Positions 18,756-29,056 are shown, counted from the stretch's first letter. The stretch is 64,000 nt of DNA from Rhizobium rhizoryzae (GCF_011046895.1 NZ_CP049250.1:2082501-2146500); one strand, 5' to 3'. The notes: a model not told the origin generated them from the sequence alone. Program-made: numbers and translations.

Positions 18756-19487
18756 TCACTCCCCCTTCGGGCCGAACATCTTCTTCAGCATGTCTGCCAT
18801 GGGGCCCGACGCCGGAAGGGCAGGGCCACGATTGCTGCGCGCCTGATGGATGTGGGACTGGCTGGCGGGCTTGGGGGGCTTTGGCGCCTTTGCAGGTTTT
18901 GTCGTCGCGTCCGCACTCTGGTCACCGGTGGCAAGCGCGATCTTGTTCATGAGTTGCGAATCTTCACCCTTCACAAGATGGCCGATGTTGGCGGCGATCG
19001 CATCGAGCAGTGTCTCAAGCCAGGGCTGATCTGATTTCGCAAAGTCGCCCAGAACATGGTTATGAACCAGTTCCTTGGCGCCGGGATGGCCGATGCCCAG
19101 CCGAAGGCGTCTGTAGTCCTTGCCGCAATGGGCATCCAGCGATTTCACACCGTTATGCCCGCCGTGTCCGCCACCTGTCTTGATGCGCGCCTTGCCGGGA
19201 GGAAGATCGAGTTCATCGTAGATCGCGACAATGTTCTGCGGACCGAGCTTGTAGAATCGCATGGCTTCACCAACCGCTTCTCCGGAGAGATTCATGAAGG
19301 TCTGCGGCTTCATCAACAGGACCTTCTCCCCGTTGATTTCGCCTTCGGAAATCTCGGCCTTGAACTTCTTCGACCAGGAGCCAAAGCCGGGCAGGCGCTG
19401 GATTGCATCAACGGCCATGAAGCCGATGTTATGGCGATTGCCGCGGTATTGACTGCCCGGATTTCCCAAGCCTGCGATGATGATCAT
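18756..19487 (-). CDS. pth: Peptidyl-tRNA hydrolase
   Basis: A 243-residue enzyme that frees tRNA from stalled peptidyl-tRNA. It begins [14 protein letters not shown], with Asn and catalytic His in [10 protein letters not shown] near residue 20. The catalytic core ends near residue 190; a Lys/Pro-rich tail of about 50 residues, usual in rhizobia, ends [11 protein letters not shown] at 19487 is chosen over an in-frame ATG at 19523 because the conserved core starts there. In many rhizobia pth follows rplY; here two other genes and the rplY unit lie upstream on the same strand. Confidence 0.95.
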   Translation of the reverse strand: MIIIAGLGNPGSQYRGNRHNIGFMAVDAIQRLPGFGSWSKKFKAEISEGEINGEKVLLMKPQTFMNLSGEAVGEAMRFYKLGPQNIVAIYDELDLPPGKARIKTGGGHGGHNGVKSLDAHCGKDYRRLRLGIGHPGAKELVHNHVLGDFAKSDQPWLETLLDAIAANIGHLVKGEDSQLMNKIALATGDQSADATTKPAKAPKPPKPASQSHIHQARSNRGPALPASGPMADMLKKMFGPKGE

Positions 19488-19596
19488 GATGGTTTGGACC
19501 TTTGCTCTCGATCGCTTTCCCACTCCGAAAGGGCAGTAAAGTCAAGAGCGATGTCGTCAGGCGGGCCTTTGCTGGGCAGACACGTGGCTACGCAAG

Positions 19597-20331
19597 TTAA
19601 CGAGGCGGCATCAGGCCATACTTGCGCAAGATGCGATCCTGTTCCCCGCTGGAGCGCAGGGTATCCAGAGCAGCCTGCATTCTAGCGATCAGGTCGGGCG
19701 AGATCTCGCGATTGCAGGCAATGCCCAGTTTTTGCTCCGAGAAGATCATCAGGCGGCGCAATTCCGCACCTTCACGGATCAGCTTGTTGTAGACCGATTC
19801 CGACATCGGGATCAGGTCGATGCGTCCCGCCATCAGCTTTGCCAGCGAGGTCTCGAAATTTGCGCTGACATCGATTTTCTCGAAGCCCTTATCCTTCAGC
19901 AGACTTTGCGTATAATCGCCCCGCTGTGTGCTGACGGTATAGCGCCGCGCCTGCTCGATTGTGCGGGCGTCGACCGGCGACGACTTGAGCGCAACGAGCA
20001 AGTTGATATCCGAGAAGAAGGGGGTGACCCACTGAAAGGTCTTCTCGCGTTCCTTGGTGCGGGCTGCGGCAAAGACGCAATGATCCTTCGAGGTTTCCGC
20101 AAGCGCCAAAGCTCTGGCCCAAGGCATGACTTCAATTGTGTAGCTGGCTTTGACGCTGCTGGCGCGCATGATGGCATCCACCAGATCGACGCCGACCCCT
20201 GACGGTTTACCGGTCGACGAAATAAAGCTGTAGGGGGGATAGGATTCCGTGGTGAACGTCAGATGCTCGGCGTGTGCCGACGATGCCATCAGCGCCAGTA
20301 TGCCTGTCAGGAGAAGTCGTTTCACGCTCAC
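19597..20331 (-). CDS. Periplasmic solute-binding protein (SBP_bac_3 family)
   Basis: A 244-residue protein with a Sec signal peptide ending SAHA (about residue 21). The mature part begins TFTTESYPPYSF, typical of family-3 amino-acid binding proteins. No permease or ATPase gene is beside it. It lies 30 bases downstream of the membrane-bound GGDEF-EAL gene on the same strand. Inference: it could feed a ligand signal to that sensor, rather than serve transport. Confidence 0.8.
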   Translation of the reverse strand: MSVKRLLLTGILALMASSAHAEHLTFTTESYPPYSFISSTGKPSGVGVDLVDAIMRASSVKASYTIEVMPWARALALAETSKDHCVFAAARTKEREKTFQWVTPFFSDINLLVALKSSPVDARTIEQARRYTVSTQRGDYTQSLLKDKGFEKIDVSANFETSLAKLMAGRIDLIPMSESVYNKLIREGAELRRLMIFSEQKLGIACNREISPDLIARMQAALDTLRSSGEQDRILRKYGLMPPR

Positions 20332-20361
20332 CCCCAGTTGAATCGCTAATACAGTTTGCGC

Positions 20362-22737
20362 TTATGCAATGCGAGATTCCAGCAAATTCGCGGTCGTGTT
20401 CAGATTTGTGATGAGATCCGGCACGGCCATGGGCTTGGAGAAGAGATAGCCCTGTGCACAATCGACGCCGATGGCGCGCAACTGCGTGAACTGCTCCTCC
20501 GTTTCCACTCCCTCGGCGACCACGATACAGTTCATCTTATGCGAGATGGCAGTGATACCTTCCATCAGCATGCGATTTTTCTGCTTGATCTCGACTGCAT
20601 CGGTCCCGAGAGATTTCACGAAGGACTGATCGATCTTGACGATGTCGACCGGGAAGCGGCTCAAATAGCTTAGCGAAGAATAGCCCGTTCCGAAGTCGTC
20701 CAGTGCGATACGGCAGCCGAAACTGTGCAACTGATCCAGGATTGTGCGGATTTCCGGGTTGTCGTGCATCAGAACCGCTTCGGTGATTTCTATCACGACC
20801 TGGCTGGGGCTGAGTCCGAAACGGGCCGCATGGGCTGCGATGCGCGTCGGCAAGCTGTGCTCGAACTGCAGCGGCGAGAAGTTCACGGCTACGTAGCAGC
20901 GCTCCATGCCCGGTATGCGGCATACCTTTGCGAGACTTTCGAGCGCATCCTCCAGGATCTCATTGCCAATCCTGTCTATTGAGCCGGTTTCTTCGGCAAC
21001 ACTGACGATGGCGGCTGGAGACTGCAAACCTTTGCGGGGATGGCGCAGGCGCATCAGGGCCTCGAAGCCCATGGTAGAGCGGGTGCGCGTATCGACGATG
21101 GGCTGGAAATGTGCCTCGAACCAGCTGTTCGCGAGCGCTGCCTCGATGTCGGCCTCGATTTCGGCCCTCTGGCGTGTGCGATCCAGTATTGCCTCATCAT
21201 AGATGCTGGCGCCGTTCTTGCCATCGCGTTTGCGGGCGTACATTGCCATGTCGGATCGCTGAAGAAGTTCCGCGGCGCTTTCGGCGTGCTCCGGATAGAC
21301 CGCAAGGCCGATGCTGGCGCTGAGGCGCACCGAGGCGCTGTCGAGCTCGAAGGGGGCATCGAAAGCCGCGACGACCTGCATACAGATCTGCGATGCTCTT
21401 GCCTTTGCATCCTTGCCGGTAATGAGAAGAGCAAATTCGTCCCCGCCCAAACGGGAGGCGCAATCCTCAGCGGTGACCAGCGGAGACACACGCTCGACGA
21501 ATTCGCACAGCACACGGTCTCCGGCCGCATGTCCCAAAGTATCGTTGATCGATTTGAACCTGTCGAGGTCGATGAACAGACAGGCGACGTCGGTCTTGCT
21601 CTCGTCTGCCTCTGCAATCTTCTCATCGAGTGCGACCTCGAAGCCCTGGCGGTTCAGAAGGCCGGTCAAGTGATCGGTGATGGCCTGATGATGATTGCGG
21701 ATCTCGGACTGTTTGAGCTCGGTCACATCCGTCATGACGCTGAGCGAGGTCGGCAGTTCAGCGGATGCCGACTTGAGAAGCGTTTCCATGATAAGCACGT
21801 CGATGATGCGATCATCTGCACATTGAAAGCGGACTGTGACGCCGTGGCTGGCGTTGCCACCGTCTGCCTCGCTTCTACGGTCGAGATAGACCGGACGGTC
21901 TTCGGGAACGATGAGATCAACAAAGGGCCGCCCCAGGACATGGCGACGGCTATAGCCTGTGGCAAGAAGCCAATAATCGCTGACAGCCCAGATCATGCCG
22001 TCGGCATCCAGCGAGAAGAGCATGGCGGGCGTCAGATTGTAGATCTCGGTTGTCTGCTGGTGAGCGCGCTTGAGTTCCCGCTCTTCACGGTCCAGCTGGA
22101 TCTGCATTTCATTGAAGCTTTTCGCCAGCCGGCCCATCTCGTCCTTCGAGCGCCAGTCGACGTGGTGGCGCGAGCCAAGGCGACGCGTCGCCTCGACTGC
22201 CGCCGTCAGGCGGAGGAGGGGCCTAATGACCATGAGCCGGTTGCCCACGATTGCCGCTGCGAACACCACGAGGATCGCGACCGCGAATATGGAGATCAAT
22301 GTGATCTCCATGCGGTTCAATGCCGAAAACAGCCCAACCCTATCATAATGAATGGTGATGGTGCCAATGCGCTGGATACTGTCGGGCGCCCGGTAGACGA
22401 TAGGTCGCGACATCTTCTCCAGATCTTCGCTGCTGTCGCGCAGATTGCTCTCCGTGACGTCGAACTTGCCTATCGTATCGGTGACCTGAACAACGCGAAT
22501 TGCACCTTCGCCCACAAGCTGCTCGGTGATCTGGCGGATACTCTCAATGTCGAGATCCCAGAGCGGTTTGGAAAGAGCCTGGGCATTGGCCCCAATCAGA
22601 ACCTGAATGCGCTCATGCTGGCTCTCGCTGGCCTGCTGGGAAGACAAAGCAAGAAACAGGGAGAAAAGCGGAGCAACAACGATGACCAGAGCTGCAGAAA
22701 TGATCGCAATGAAGCGGCTTTCGACAGATCGTGTCAT
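20362..22737 (-). CDS. Membrane-bound PAS-GGDEF-EAL cyclic-di-GMP enzyme
   Basis: A 791-residue protein with a membrane span near residues 12-30, a periplasmic domain to about 145, a second span near 145-168, a HAMP-like segment (RPLLRLTAAVEATRRLG), a PAS domain (about 235-340), a GGDEF domain (about 355-515) and an EAL domain (about 530-785). Both active sites look intact: RLGGDEFAL in the cyclase and FEALMRL, LDDFGTGYS and VAEGVET in the phosphodiesterase. It may therefore make and break cyclic-di-GMP in response to a periplasmic cue. The downstream binding protein is a candidate partner. In the periplasmic part, ALSKPLWDLDIESI recalls the sensor domains of similar diguanylate cyclases. Confidence 0.92.
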   Translation of the reverse strand: MTRSVESRFIAIISAALVIVVAPLFSLFLALSSQQASESQHERIQVLIGANAQALSKPLWDLDIESIRQITEQLVGEGAIRVVQVTDTIGKFDVTESNLRDSSEDLEKMSRPIVYRAPDSIQRIGTITIHYDRVGLFSALNRMEITLISIFAVAILVVFAAAIVGNRLMVIRPLLRLTAAVEATRRLGSRHHVDWRSKDEMGRLAKSFNEMQIQLDREERELKRAHQQTTEIYNLTPAMLFSLDADGMIWAVSDYWLLATGYSRRHVLGRPFVDLIVPEDRPVYLDRRSEADGGNASHGVTVRFQCADDRIIDVLIMETLLKSASAELPTSLSVMTDVTELKQSEIRNHHQAITDHLTGLLNRQGFEVALDEKIAEADESKTDVACLFIDLDRFKSINDTLGHAAGDRVLCEFVERVSPLVTAEDCASRLGGDEFALLITGKDAKARASQICMQVVAAFDAPFELDSASVRLSASIGLAVYPEHAESAAELLQRSDMAMYARKRDGKNGASIYDEAILDRTRQRAEIEADIEAALANSWFEAHFQPIVDTRTRSTMGFEALMRLRHPRKGLQSPAAIVSVAEETGSIDRIGNEILEDALESLAKVCRIPGMERCYVAVNFSPLQFEHSLPTRIAAHAARFGLSPSQVVIEITEAVLMHDNPEIRTILDQLHSFGCRIALDDFGTGYSSLSYLSRFPVDIVKIDQSFVKSLGTDAVEIKQKNRMLMEGITAISHKMNCIVVAEGVETEEQFTQLRAIGVDCAQGYLFSKPMAVPDLITNLNTTANLLESRIA

Positions 22738-22933
22738 CAGTTTCTCCCTCGCGCGTTCCAGCAGTGTCGCCGGATCTCGACGTAAGCTTCCTAGACCGTG
22801 GCATGTATTCTTTAAATTTCACTGAAACCGGACGAATCCCGTTCAATCATGGCACGAACAGACATCACCTTAACGTGCAGTATTGCGAATTTGGAAATGT
22901 TTCGAAGCAAGAGCCTTAAGCGGCGGTAAATAG

Positions 22934-22964
22934 AAAAACCCGCCCGGCTGTCGCCCGGCGGGTT
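22934..22964 (-). terminator. Intrinsic terminator of rplY
   Basis: On the minus strand AACCCGCC (plus 22957-22964) pairs with GGCGGGTT (plus 22937-22944), followed by T residues (plus 22934-22936 and the end of the stem). It lies about 30 bases after the rplY stop. Confidence 0.85.
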
Positions 22965-22992
22965 AAAATCAATCAGAAGTCGACAGAGAAGC

Positions 22993-23595
22993 TTATTCGG
23001 AAGCTTCGCCTTCGCCTGCTGCGGCTTCTTCAGCAACCGGAGCAACGATGGAAGCGATGGTGAAGTCGCGATCGATCGTCGGCTCTACGCCCTTGGGAAG
23101 CTTGATGTTGGAGATGTGGATGGAATCGCCAAACTGCAGACCTTCGAGGTCAGCCGTCAGGAATTCCGGAATGTCGTTTGCCGGGCATACGAGTTCGACT
23201 TCGTGGCGAACGATGTTCAGCACACCACCGGTCTTGATGGCGGACTTGTCTTCGTTGATGAAGTGAACCGGGACTTCAACGGTAACGCGGCTGTCTGCGG
23301 AAACGCGCAGGAAGTCGACGTGCATCGTGAAATCGCGAACCGGGTCCAGCTGGTAGTCCTTCGGGAGAACCGAGATCTTCTGACCGTTGACGTCGATCGT
23401 AGCAACGGTGGTCATGAAACCGCCAGCGTGGATACGCTTCGTTACTTCGTTCGTGGACAGGGCGATGGAAATCGGAGCCTGCTTGTCACCATAGATGACG
23501 GCAGGAATCAAACCGTTGCGGCGAAGTTCGCGGGAGGACCCCTTACCAACCCGATCGCGCGCCTCGGCCTTGAGCTCATAAGTAGCGTTGCTCAT
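22993..23595 (-). CDS. rplY: 50S ribosomal protein L25 (Ctc form)
   Basis: A 200-residue long-form L25, which binds 5S rRNA. The N-terminal L25 domain ([30 protein letters not shown]) is followed by the TL5/Ctc C-terminal domain and an acidic Ala/Glu-rich tail. The length matches the rhizobial form. It ends at a clear terminator and has its own upstream region of about 270 bases shared with the divergent MHYT gene. Confidence 0.95.
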   Translation of the reverse strand: MSNATYELKAEARDRVGKGSSRELRRNGLIPAVIYGDKQAPISIALSTNEVTKRIHAGGFMTTVATIDVNGQKISVLPKDYQLDPVRDFTMHVDFLRVSADSRVTVEVPVHFINEDKSAIKTGGVLNIVRHEVELVCPANDIPEFLTADLEGLQFGDSIHISNIKLPKGVEPTIDRDFTIASIVAPVAEEAAAGEGEASE

Positions 23596-23870
23596 GGCAT
23601 ATCCTTTTCGAGGTTATTTGGAGAATCCGGACCGGGAACCAGTCCCCGCCGGATTTGAAGGGCATCATCCGACGCGCTTCATCCGCGTTGCCTCCAAGGG
23701 TGTCTACGCGGACGCCCGCGCTATAGACGATATGTCCCCCAAGTGCAAGCGCTGGCCGTGCGGCCCCAAATCGGCACATTAGAAGATGATAATTCATTTA
23801 CCCTTCTCTCGAAGGCTTTTTACACTTTCGTTGATTAGTTTCCATTCACTTGCCAATGAGTGTCGGTTCA

Positions 23871-25943
23871 ATGCTGTATGTAATCTCCTGCCTGATCCAG
23901 GATCACGACCTTCGTTATGTCGCGGCTGCTGCTCTGGTCTGTATTTTCGGATCCTATCTCGGCATGCGCCTTTTCGCACGCTCGTTCAAGGCATCCAGCC
24001 GTAGCGAACGGCTTGTGTGGGTGCTGCTGACCGGCTTCGTCAGTGGATGCGCGATATGGACCACGCACTTCCTGGCGATGCTGGGCTATCTGCCGGGCGT
24101 CGCTGCGGGATATCAGCCAGACCTGACGCTTTTGTCTCTGTTCCTTGCTATTGCCGGCTGCGTTTCAGGTTTCGGGATTGCGGCCGCTAGTGGCCGTTCC
24201 GCACTGGGCGAGGCGGGAGGAGCCGTCATCGGTCTTGGCATCGCATCCATGCATTATACCGGCATGGCGGCCTATGACGTTCCGGGCTCGATCATCTGGG
24301 ACGATCGTTATGTGGTGGCCTCTGTGGTGCTCGGAGCTTTCTTTGGAGCGGTCGCGGTCAACCGGATTATCCGGCCCGTCACGCGCTTTTGCCGATATGG
24401 CGGCACGCTCGCAATGGTACTTGCGATCGTGACGACCCATTTCACAGCCATGGCCGCGGTACAGCTGGTGCTCGAGCCGATGGCGGCGCTCTCTGGCTCC
24501 GCCGTTTCGTCCATGCTTCTGGGCTTCTCGGTCCTGAGTGTCATGATGATACTGATGGGGCTTGCGGCTGCAACTTATGTGCTGGACCTTCAAACAACGC
24601 AGGCCGCAGTTGCCCGTTATCGCCATCTCTCCCTGCACGATGCCCTGACCGGTCTGCCCAATCGCGCCGCCTTCCACGAGCAGCTCTCGAAGATCGAAAG
24701 TCGGCCTGTCGTTCCTGGTCATCGGGTCGCAGTCCTCTCCTTCGACCTCAACAGGTTCAAGGAAATCAATGACGTCCACGGTCATAGCGCTGGCGATGCA
24801 GTTCTTCAGGTCATCGGCCAGCGCCTTCGCTCCGTCATGGGATTTGAGGAGTTCATCGCGCGGATTGGCGGTGATGAGTTTGTGGTGATCAGCCAGAAGG
24901 CTTTCGGGCGTCACGACGCAAGCTCACTCGCCAATCGGTTACTCGTCCAGATCAATCAACCGGTCGATTGGAAGGAGAACCGTTTCAGTGTGTCATCCAG
25001 CGTCGGTATTGCCTTTTTCGAGCCGGGCGATGAAAAAAACCTGATGGACACCGTTGTTGCGCAGGCGGATGTGGCCATGTACCGCGCAAAGGCGCTCGGC
25101 CCGAACAATGTCTGTTTTTACGATCCTTCAATGGATGCAGCCGTTCGCGAACGCAATGCGCTGGCCATGGACCTGCGTCACGCCGTGGCAAACGAGCAGC
25201 TTGAAGTGTTCTATCAGGCACAGCACGATACGGTGAGCGGCGATCTCGTTGGCTTTGAAGCGCTGCTGCGCTGGAACCACCCGGTGCGGGGCAGTATCTC
25301 TCCTGCGGAATTCATTCCCATTGCGGAGCGCTCCGGGCTGATCGTCGAAATCGGAGCCTGGGTTCTCCAGCATGCCTGCATGGAAGCCGCTCGCTGGCAG
25401 CAGCCGTATGGAATTGCGGTCAACGTCGCGGTTCAGCAACTTTCCGATCCGCATTTCCCGCTTAAGGTCGCGATGGTTCTGGAAAAAACGGGCCTTTCGC
25501 CGCATCGCCTTGAACTGGAGATCACCGAGTCCGGCCTTATCGAGGAGCAGGAGAGGGCGCTGATCATCATCCGGCAGTTGAAGGATCTCGGCGTGAAAAT
25601 CGCCATGGACGACTATGGCACCGGCTATTCATCCCTCTCGACGCTGATGAGCTTTCCTTTTGACAAGATCAAGATTGACCGCTCCTTTGTGGATCGGGTC
25701 AGCCATGATCGTCTGGCTGCAGCTATCGTTCGCTCTACGGTCATTCTTGCGCACAGCCTCAATATCCCCGTTCTGGCGGAAGGGGTTGAGACGGCCGAAC
25801 ACGTGGATTTTCTGCGCAGAGAGGGATGCGAGCAGATGCAGGGCTTCTTCTTTGGCAAGCCTGTGCCGCATTCGGGCATCGATGGCCTGGTCAATCCGGT
25901 TGAAGAATATGCGGATGTAGACGCCTTGCCGCACGTGGCCTGA
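23871..25943 (+). CDS. MHYT-GGDEF-EAL cyclic-di-GMP enzyme
   Basis: A 690-residue protein. Residues 1-235 are a seven-span MHYT sensor with its three repeats visible (THFLAM, MHYTGMAAY, THFTAM), proposed in the family to bind copper and sense oxygen, CO or NO. Then come GGDEF (RIGGDEFVV, about 330) and EAL (FEALLRW, MDDYGTGYSS, AEGVET) domains, all with intact catalytic motifs. The ATG at 23871 (MLYVISCLIQDHDLRYV) fits the family's N-terminus; in-frame TTG 23850 and ATG 23856 are alternatives. None has a clear Shine-Dalgarno. Confidence 0.92.
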   Translation: MLYVISCLIQDHDLRYVAAAALVCIFGSYLGMRLFARSFKASSRSERLVWVLLTGFVSGCAIWTTHFLAMLGYLPGVAAGYQPDLTLLSLFLAIAGCVSGFGIAAASGRSALGEAGGAVIGLGIASMHYTGMAAYDVPGSIIWDDRYVVASVVLGAFFGAVAVNRIIRPVTRFCRYGGTLAMVLAIVTTHFTAMAAVQLVLEPMAALSGSAVSSMLLGFSVLSVMMILMGLAAATYVLDLQTTQAAVARYRHLSLHDALTGLPNRAAFHEQLSKIESRPVVPGHRVAVLSFDLNRFKEINDVHGHSAGDAVLQVIGQRLRSVMGFEEFIARIGGDEFVVISQKAFGRHDASSLANRLLVQINQPVDWKENRFSVSSSVGIAFFEPGDEKNLMDTVVAQADVAMYRAKALGPNNVCFYDPSMDAAVRERNALAMDLRHAVANEQLEVFYQAQHDTVSGDLVGFEALLRWNHPVRGSISPAEFIPIAERSGLIVEIGAWVLQHACMEAARWQQPYGIAVNVAVQQLSDPHFPLKVAMVLEKTGLSPHRLELEITESGLIEEQERALIIIRQLKDLGVKIAMDDYGTGYSSLSTLMSFPFDKIKIDRSFVDRVSHDRLAAAIVRSTVILAHSLNIPVLAEGVETAEHVDFLRREGCEQMQGFFFGKPVPHSGIDGLVNPVEEYADVDALPHVA

Positions 25944-25952
25944 CGAGTGCCC

Positions 25953-25994
25953 AAAAAAACAATGGCCGCACGGTGCTTTGAGCGCCGTGCGGCC
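25953..25994 (-). terminator. Intrinsic terminator of prs
   Basis: On the minus strand GGCCGCACGG pairs with CCGTGCGGCC (plus 25985-25994 and 25964-25973), followed after a short ATTG by seven T (plus 25953-25959). It is a strong hairpin 24 bases after the prs stop. Confidence 0.9.
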
Positions 25995-26017
25995 AATGCT
26001 GTCTATTCTTGTTTAGA

Positions 26018-26950
26018 TCAGTCGAACAGGCTGGAGACCGACTCTTCAAGAGCCGTTCGGTTGATCGCTTCGCCCAGCAGGCCGGCTGTGGTGACAACGC
26101 GAATGTTAGGAGCGGACTGGACGGCCGTTGTCGGCTGGATGGAGTCTGTGATCACCAGTTCCTTCAGCTTCGAGGAACTGACGCGAGCGACTGCGCCGCC
26201 CGACAGAACGCCGTGTGTGATGTAGGCGGTCACGCTGGTTGCGCCGTTCTTCAGCAGTGCTTCCGCGGCGTTGCAAAGGGTGCCGCCGGAATCAACGATA
26301 TCGTCGATCAGCAAACAGTCCTTGCCGGTCACATCACCGATGACGTTCATGACTTCGGATTCACCAGCACGCTCACGGCGCTTGTCGACAATCGCCAGCT
26401 GGCAATCGAGACGCTTCGCGAGAGAGCGGGCGCGAACCACGCCGCCAACATCCGGTGAAACGACCATGACGTTCTTCAGGTCATAGTGTTCCTTCACGTC
26501 ACGGGCCAGGATCGGCACGGCGTAAAGATTGTCCGTCGGGATATCGAAGAAGCCCTGGATCTGGCCCGCATGAAGATCGAGCGTCAGAACGCGATCAGCA
26601 CCGGCTTCCGTGATCAGGTTTGCGACCAGCTTGGCCGAGATCGGCGTGCGCGGTCCCGCCTTGCGGTCCTGGCGGGCATAGCCGAAATAGGGCAGCACCG
26701 CGGTGATGCGCCGTGCGGAGGAGCGACGGAACGCATCGATCATGATGAGCAGTTCCATCAGATGGTCGTTTGCGGGAAACGATGTAGACTGGACGACGAA
26801 GACGTCCTCGCCACGCACGTTTTCCTGAATCTCCACGAAGATTTCCTGGTCGGCAAACCGCCGGACGCTGGCTCTTCCTAGAGGTACATTGAGGTAGGAA
26901 CAGATCGCGTCGGCCAGATGCCGGTTCGAATTGCCTGCGAAAACCTTCAT
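26018..26950 (-). CDS. prs: Ribose-phosphate pyrophosphokinase
   Basis: A 310-residue enzyme that makes PRPP from ribose-5-phosphate and ATP. Visible motifs are the [16 protein letters not shown] segment near residue 35, [18 protein letters not shown] near 126 and the PRPP-site segment [15 protein letters not shown] near 213. ATG at 26950 gives the standard length. PRPP made here feeds apt, pyrimidine and histidine synthesis. Confidence 0.96.
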   Translation of the reverse strand: MKVFAGNSNRHLADAICSYLNVPLGRASVRRFADQEIFVEIQENVRGEDVFVVQSTSFPANDHLMELLIMIDAFRRSSARRITAVLPYFGYARQDRKAGPRTPISAKLVANLITEAGADRVLTLDLHAGQIQGFFDIPTDNLYAVPILARDVKEHYDLKNVMVVSPDVGGVVRARSLAKRLDCQLAIVDKRRERAGESEVMNVIGDVTGKDCLLIDDIVDSGGTLCNAAEALLKNGATSVTAYITHGVLSGGAVARVSSSKLKELVITDSIQPTTAVQSAPNIRVVTTAGLLGEAINRTALEESVSSLFD

Positions 26951-27086
26951 TTGGGTCCGCCTATTTTGACGCTGGATGCGGGCCTTTTACCGAGGCGTGC
27001 CTCGAATGCAAGACTGTTCGGCCCAACAGGCCGGATTTTTATGTAACCAGCGTTAGAGGTGGTAAATTTATCTCAACTCAGGATGA

Positions 27087-27830
27087 TCAGGCGCGACTGT
27101 TTCGCCACTCAAGATAGCTTTTTATCGTGGTTTGGCCGACCGATTGCATGAGTTCGGCCGGAACCGAGGTCCACGGGTCCGCTCCGCCGCGCGAGGGTGT
27201 GGATAACTGTCCCTGGATCCGGTTGAGACGGGCACCTGTACCGTCTAGCACATCCCAGACGTAGACGACCGTCACCTTGCCGCCGTCCTCGAAAGCGGAA
27301 AGATAGCCCTTGAGGATATGCCCTGCGGTAGAATCTGCCGCAGCCTTGATGGTCAGGCCAGCCGCACGTGCCGAGGAACCCAGCTCTTTCGAGAGGGGGG
27401 TAACCGCCTGAACGGGTGCACCGATGATGGGAAGAAAGCGGATGCTTTCGGCCTCCGCTGCCGAGGCGGCGGGAAGGGAGGCAATGGCGGCTGCGCTTTG
27501 TGAGGAAGCGGGCGGCGGTGGCGATGGAGATGAAAGCGGGGCGCTCTGCACCGTGGTCTGGCTTGGGGCCGAAGCGCCTTCAATCATGGCACGTGATTGC
27601 GCCTGCTGGGAATTTTGCGGTCCAGCCGGATAGGAGGGAGCTGGCGGGAAGGATCTCGACTGCGGTTCGGGGCTTCCGGCCATGCGCTGCGCCTCGGCCT
27701 GCGTGACCGGGCTTGTCGGATGCAATCCACCGCCAACGTCGACCTTCGGCGTCAGCGCATCGGACGTGTTGCAGCCACAGAGTAGGACGGCCGCCAGCGG
27801 TGCCCAAACCTGCAGTTGGTGCTTTCGCAT
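27087..27830 (-). CDS. Putative lipoprotein, function unknown
   Basis: A 247-residue protein with a signal peptide ending in a lipobox-like LLCGC (candidate lipid-bearing Cys20). A low-complexity linker rich in Pro, Ser, Ala and Gln spans about residues 50-125. A folded C-terminal domain of about 100 residues (ALAPFKPV-like motifs absent; KGYLSAFEDGGKVTVVYVWDVLDGTGARLNRI visible in part) follows. Its GTVVYVWDVLD region looks like proteins that handle envelope polymers, but I do not recognise the family. It lies between the M24 gene and prs on the same strand. Confidence 0.65.
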   Translation of the reverse strand: MRKHQLQVWAPLAAVLLCGCNTSDALTPKVDVGGGLHPTSPVTQAEAQRMAGSPEPQSRSFPPAPSYPAGPQNSQQAQSRAMIEGASAPSQTTVQSAPLSSPSPPPPASSQSAAAIASLPAASAAEAESIRFLPIIGAPVQAVTPLSKELGSSARAAGLTIKAAADSTAGHILKGYLSAFEDGGKVTVVYVWDVLDGTGARLNRIQGQLSTPSRGGADPWTSVPAELMQSVGQTTIKSYLEWRNSRA

Positions 27831-27900
27831 CCCGTTCCTCCTGCCGTCTCCCGGAGAAAGAGAGTAGGGGCGAGGAAAGGTTCAAGTCAACGCCGGTGTC

Positions 27901-29055
27901 TCATTCACGCACAATGAGATCCAGGCTGTGTCGCGAAAGGCTACGGGGTGTGTCATTCGTGGTGAGGTAGGTCTGGCCCAGCGACATTGCTGCACCGCTG
28001 TCGGAATCCATGATGATCATGTGCACGAACAGCGACATATCGGCCAGGATCTCCTGCTCATTTCCCGCATGGAACATCTGCTGCTCCATCCAGGACGGCG
28101 AAAAACGAGCGCCGAGCGAGTAGCCGCAGGTGTTCAGTCGATGTCGAGTCAGTCCCCGCTCATCGATAATGCGAGCGTGCACGTCGAATACGGTTCCGAA
28201 CGTGTTTCCGGGCTTCAGAACATCCTCGATTGCGAGCATGGTTTCCCGGCATGCATTATACAGTTCGCGATGTCGGCTGCTTGCCTCGCCAACCAGCACG
28301 GTGCGCATCATCGCAGCATGATAGTGGGCAGACACGCCCGCCCATTCCAGCGTCAACTGATCGATAGCATCCAATCTGCGGCGACCTGCCTTGTAGCGAC
28401 AAAGAAGCGCGTCTGAACCAGAGCCGATGATGAATTCGTTGGCGGGATAGTCTCCGCCACCCTTCAAGACCGCGCCCTGCATGGCAGCCAGAATCTTTGC
28501 CTCATCGGCGCCCGGAGCGATCAGCTCGAGAGCGGCATCCAGAGCATCATCCGCCAGTTCGGCCGCGCGAACGATATGCGCGATCTCTGTGGGGCTCTTG
28601 ATGAGACGCAGTTCGCCGACGAGATTTGATGCATCGCTCAAGGATGCAAACGTGGAAAGCTGGTTATCGAGAAGCCGCGCAGCCCGGCCCGTCATGCCAT
28701 GCGTATCGTATTCGACGCCGATCTTCGCGCCCAATAGGTCGAGATCGCTGAGCAGGTTCTTCAAGTCCAGCGTCGGATCAGCATTCACCCGGTCCACCCA
28801 GATGACAATGTTTTCGACCGTCGACGTATGACGGGCCTGCCGCATGTCCGCAGATCGGGTGAGAAGCGAAATGGAGCCGTCTGCCTTCACGACCATGCAC
28901 TGGAAAAAACAATAGCCGAAGGTGTCGTAGCCGGTCAGCCAGTACATGCTCTCCTGTGCAAACAGTAGAAGCGCGTCCAGCTTCTGTGCTTCCATGACAT
29001 CTGTCAGACGTTGAAGGCGCTCGGAATATTCGCTTCTGTCGAAATGCAGCGCCAT
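27901..29055 (-). CDS. M24 (pita-bread) family protein, creatinase/ectoine hydrolase-like
   Basis: A 384-residue M24 protein with an N-terminal creatinase-like domain and the C-terminal pita-bread fold from about residue 165. Metallo-aminopeptidases of this fold use two Asp, one His and two Glu as metal ligands. Here the first Asp position reads Glu (LEWAGV), the second reads Ala (HYHAAMMRT) and the His position reads Tyr (CGYSLG). So it is more likely a metal-free hydrolase of the ectoine hydrolase (DoeA/EutD) or creatinase type than a prolidase. It starts one base after the pgeF stop, so the two genes are co-transcribed. Confidence 0.8.
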   Translation of the reverse strand: MALHFDRSEYSERLQRLTDVMEAQKLDALLLFAQESMYWLTGYDTFGYCFFQCMVVKADGSISLLTRSADMRQARHTSTVENIVIWVDRVNADPTLDLKNLLSDLDLLGAKIGVEYDTHGMTGRAARLLDNQLSTFASLSDASNLVGELRLIKSPTEIAHIVRAAELADDALDAALELIAPGADEAKILAAMQGAVLKGGGDYPANEFIIGSGSDALLCRYKAGRRRLDAIDQLTLEWAGVSAHYHAAMMRTVLVGEASSRHRELYNACRETMLAIEDVLKPGNTFGTVFDVHARIIDERGLTRHRLNTCGYSLGARFSPSWMEQQMFHAGNEQEILADMSLFVHMIIMDSDSGAAMSLGQTYLTTNDTPRSLSRHSLDLIVRE

Positions 29056-29056
29056 A

